From assembly GCA_902788095.1 (NCBI GenBank), contig CADAIT010000003.1:62001-126000 (forward strand): 64,000 bases of DNA. Reading direction: 5' to 3'. Below the pieces are notes generated by a model, which saw only the letters and a program-made list of their open reading frames with translations, made no database searches and was not told the DNA's origin. This document shows positions 62,019-64,000 of this stretch, piece by piece. The translations under genes and the position numbers were made by a program. Position 1 is the stretch's first letter; the number at the start of each line of letters is the position of its first letter. This DNA comes from an uncultured Bacteroidia bacterium (GTDB lineage: Bacteria > Bacteroidota > Bacteroidia > Bacteroidales > UBA932).

Positions 62019-62047
62019 GAGATACACTCGCTTCGCTCGGTATGACA
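62019..62047. repeat. Diverged RSAQND-type repeat
   Basis: GAGATACACTCGCTTCGCTC then GGTATGAC keeps the plan of the copies in glpB and at fabD but with several changes. Confidence 0.6.
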
Positions 62048-62076
62048 GGGACGGAGCGTCGCGAGCACGGGCCGAC

Positions 62077-62154
62077 GCACAAATAAGCCACATTTTGTGC
62101 GGAAGATTATGCTGTCGCATGGGCAGATGCACAATAAGGGCACATTTTGTGCGG
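62077..62154. repeat. Two 26-base direct repeats with inner palindromes
   Basis: Units at 62077-62102 and 62129-62154, separated by 26 bases. Each starts GCACAA and ends TTTTGTGCGG, so each is also a small hairpin (GCACAA/TTGTGC). Confidence 0.75.
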
Positions 62155-62298
62155 GAGGGTGTGCCGGCAAGGGGGACGTACGCTTACGCCATTGAGCACA
62201 CGGCCAGCATCACCAAGGGAAAAAGGATTTTTTCATAGTTTAAATACACTAAGGACCACTACTCCAGAAGGGGATGCAAAATATACAATTTTTATTTT

Positions 62299-62306
62299 TA
62301 CCTTTG
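62299..62306 (+). promoter_or_regulatory. -7 box of trkA
   Basis: TACCTTTG, 20 bases upstream of the ATG. No clear -33 box. Confidence 0.55.
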
Positions 62307-62326
62307 TAAGATAAAAGAACGGACAC

Positions 62327-63694
62327 ATGAAAATTATCATCGAAGGAGCCGGCCGTACGGGAGCCCACCTGGCCAAGATGCTCGCCGTGGAGAGCAATGA
62401 CATCACGGTCATCGACGCCGATGCCGGCCGAATCCGCGAACTGGCCTCCCAGGCAGACATAGCCACTATCCAAGGCCAGCCCTCCAATATCGGCACGCTG
62501 CGGGAAGCCGGCTGCGCTGGCGCCGATCTTTTCATAGCCGTAAATCCCAGCATGAACCAGAGCGTGAACATTGTCAGCGCGCTTCTGGCCAAAAAACTGG
62601 GAACCAAGCGGGTGGTCGCCCGTATAGACAACCAGGCATACCTGTCTCCCGAAAACAAGCTGCTTTTCAAGGACATGGGGCTGGACATGATGTTCTTCCC
62701 GGAAAAAAGCGCCAGCGACGAAATCGTGGACATGATGCGCACCAGCGGCGCCACCGACACCCTGGACTTCGCCCGTGGCAAGCTGCAGCTTTCCGTTTTC
62801 AAACTGGACGACGATTCCCCGCTCCTGGACATGGACGTGAAAACGTTCGTCCATACCGTCAAGGGCATGCAGCCGGATGCCGATTTCCGCATCGTAGCCC
62901 TCTCCCGCGGCGGAAAAACCATCATTCCCAAATACGACACCACCTTCAAGTTCCACGACTACCTGTACATCATTTCCCGCCGGGAAGGCATGCCCATCCT
63001 CATGAAATTCCTGGGAAAAGACAAGGTGGAGATACGCCGGGTCATGATTCTGGGCGGCAGCGAAATCGGCATGATGGTCGCGGAAAAACTGGTGGCCCAC
63101 AAACTGGACGACATCAAGCTTATCGACATCAATCCCACCCACTGCCGCAAACTCTCGGAAGACCTTCCGGACGAGGTTGACGTGGTGTGCGGCGATGTCC
63201 GCAACTCAGATTTCCTGCAGGAACAGGACATCCGCGGCTACCAGGCCGTGCTGGCCTTTACCGGCAACGACGAAGTCAACATTCTCACCTGCGTCACCGC
63301 CAAGAAAATGGGCGTTCCGCGCGTGATTGCCCAGGTGGAGAACCTCGAGTACCTGCGCCTGGCGGAGGAACTGGGCGTGGATACCGTCATCAACAAGAAA
63401 CTTATCACCGCAAGCCGCATTTACAAGTTCACCCTTTCGGACAAAGTGCGGTCGGTCCGATATGTCAGCGGAACAGATGCAGAAGTGCTGGAATACACGG
63501 CCGCACCCGGTTCCCGCATCACCAAGGACATTCTCAAGAACATCGAATTCCCGGGCGATGCCATCATCGGCGGTGTCATCCGCGGCGGCGAGAGTTTCAT
63601 CGCCGTGGGCCATTCCCGCATCGAACCCTACGACCGTGTAGCGGTATTCGCCCTGCCGGATGCCGTCAAGGGCGTGGATAAGATGTTTAAATAA
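62327..63694 (+). CDS. trkA: Trk potassium uptake regulatory subunit TrkA
   Basis: 455 residues with two tandem RCK units. First TrkA_N domain: IIIEGAGRTGAHLAKML at the N-terminus; its TrkA_C part ends near residue 225. Second TrkA_N: VMILGGSEIGMMVAEKL near residue 240, followed by a second TrkA_C. It binds NAD(H) and gates the TrkH potassium channel on the cytoplasmic face. trkH is not next to it: the following gene is a carboxylase. Confidence 0.95.
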   Translation: MKIIIEGAGRTGAHLAKMLAVESNDITVIDADAGRIRELASQADIATIQGQPSNIGTLREAGCAGADLFIAVNPSMNQSVNIVSALLAKKLGTKRVVARIDNQAYLSPENKLLFKDMGLDMMFFPEKSASDEIVDMMRTSGATDTLDFARGKLQLSVFKLDDDSPLLDMDVKTFVHTVKGMQPDADFRIVALSRGGKTIIPKYDTTFKFHDYLYIISRREGMPILMKFLGKDKVEIRRVMILGGSEIGMMVAEKLVAHKLDDIKLIDINPTHCRKLSEDLPDEVDVVCGDVRNSDFLQEQDIRGYQAVLAFTGNDEVNILTCVTAKKMGVPRVIAQVENLEYLRLAEELGVDTVINKKLITASRIYKFTLSDKVRSVRYVSGTDAEVLEYTAAPGSRITKDILKNIEFPGDAIIGGVIRGGESFIAVGHSRIEPYDRVAVFALPDAVKGVDKMFK

Positions 63695-63700
63695 TATTGC

Positions 63701-63708
63701 TAACTTTG
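63701..63708 (+). promoter_or_regulatory. -7 box of the carboxyltransferase gene
   Basis: TAACTTTG, 20 bases before the ATG at 63729. Confidence 0.55.
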
Positions 63709-63728
63709 TACGATTTATAAGAACCGAT

Positions 63729-64000
63729 ATGAGCATCCAGACGGATAAGATTCAACAATTGGTGGAACGCCGGGCCAAAGCCCGCATGGGCGGCGGTGAA
63801 AAGCGCATCGAGGCCCAGCACGCCAAAGGAAAAATGACGGCCCGCGAGCGCCTGGCCCTGCTGCTGGACAAGGGCAGCTTTGAAGAATTCGACATGTTTG
63901 TCCAGCACCGCTGCACCAACTTCGGCATGGAGAAAAGCCATCCGGACGGCGACGGCGTGGTAACCGGTTGCGGCACCATCGACGGCCGCCTGGTGTACGT
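63729..64000 (+). CDS. Acyl-CoA carboxylase/methylmalonyl-CoA decarboxylase carboxyltransferase subunit, N-terminal part
   Basis: Cut by the right window edge; about 90 residues are visible. QLVERRAKARMGGGEKRIEA, then GKMTARERLALLLDKGSFEE and HPDGDGVVTGCGTIDGRLVY are the start of a crotonase-fold biotin carboxyltransferase (PccB/MmdA type). In propionate-forming Bacteroidales it decarboxylates methylmalonyl-CoA or carboxylates propionyl-CoA. Which one cannot be decided without the downstream genes (biotin carrier, membrane subunit). Confidence 0.88.
   Translation, partial: MSIQTDKIQQLVERRAKARMGGGEKRIEAQHAKGKMTARERLALLLDKGSFEEFDMFVQHRCTNFGMEKSHPDGDGVVTGCGTIDGRLVY

Larger units (their letters stand above)
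61899..62326. other. 428-base region without a protein gene
   Basis: No credible gene. Contents in order: TTGCACA...TGCGCAA imperfect inverted repeat (61928-61954), diverged RSAQND-type element (62019-62047), two 26-base direct repeats (62077-62102 and 62129-62154), a GTGTGC/GCACAC pair (62159-62201), and the trkA -7 box (62299-62306). Confidence 0.6.

Noticed and set aside
62077-62154. Possible CRISPR array
   Set aside because: Only two imperfect units, one spacer, no cas genes in the window.
61769-62170. Minus-strand open frame crossing the GT2 end and the repeat region
   Set aside because: It translates the RSAQND-type repeat (CHTERSEC) and overlaps the GT2 gene; no start signal or family.

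Overview
The window is a gene-dense stretch of a Bacteroidales (Bacteroidota) chromosome with fairly high GC for that group. The evidence is a SusC/SusD pair, BACON, DUF5018, DUF4831 and DUF1573 proteins, many lipoprotein signal peptides, and promoters of the Bacteroidota type (-7 box TAnnTTTG, often with a TTG/TTTG -33 box about 20 bases upstream) in place of E. coli-type promoters. The anaerobic enzymes (GlpABC, pyruvate:ferredoxin oxidoreductase, a small 2[4Fe-4S] ferredoxin) and the glycan-use locus suggest a fermentative gut-type anaerobe. I cannot name genus or species.

Layout. (1) 1-8224: glycerol and glycerol-3-phosphate use. The plus strand carries glpA (5' end cut off), glpB, glpC and glpT; the convergent minus strand carries an alpha/beta hydrolase lipoprotein, glpK and glpF. 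(2) 8291-13886: a His/Cys-rich small protein with a TonB receptor, a short formate/nitrite-channel-like protein, tRNA-Arg(CCG), a nicotinamidase, a DUF456 protein and fabD. (3) 13946-23157: nifJ, a LysR-type DNA-binding domain standing alone, an M16 protease, a 57-residue ferredoxin, a DUF1573 protein and a lipoprotein. (4) 23302-31437: a tight plus-strand run of parE, a PlsC-like acyltransferase, an acyl-CoA ligase, a GT4 glycosyltransferase, an FAD oxidoreductase and a NagX-like acyltransferase.

(5) 31434-50678: a polysaccharide-utilisation locus. The minus strand reads AGE epimerase, SusC, SusD, DUF5018 lipoprotein, phosphodiester glycosidase, GHL10 hydrolase, BACON lipoprotein. After a terminator and a new promoter come cyclophilin, metallophosphoesterase and a second GHL10. 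The divergent plus-strand operon carries a DUF4434 protein, a sugar MFS porter and a ROK regulator. The enzyme set (phosphodiester glycosidase, phosphatase, two GHL10, GlcNAc-type epimerase) is unusual and points to a GlcNAc-rich or phosphodiester-containing glycan.

(6) 50819-64000: rplI-rpsR-rpsF operon, an orphan promoter/hairpin pair that may encode a small RNA, an LpxL-like acyltransferase-DUF4831-pepD operon, a peptide transporter, a zeta-like kinase, tldD-tldE, a GT2 glycosyltransferase, a 428-base gene-free region, trkA and the start of a biotin-dependent carboxyltransferase gene.

Three dispersed repeat families sit at gene ends: a C/G-rich element with a G-quadruplex pattern (four copies), a 109-base palindrome with 51-base arms and a 7-base loop (two copies), and an element related to GATTCTTCGCTCCGCTCAGAATGAC (four sites), one copy of which is translated as the tail of GlpB.
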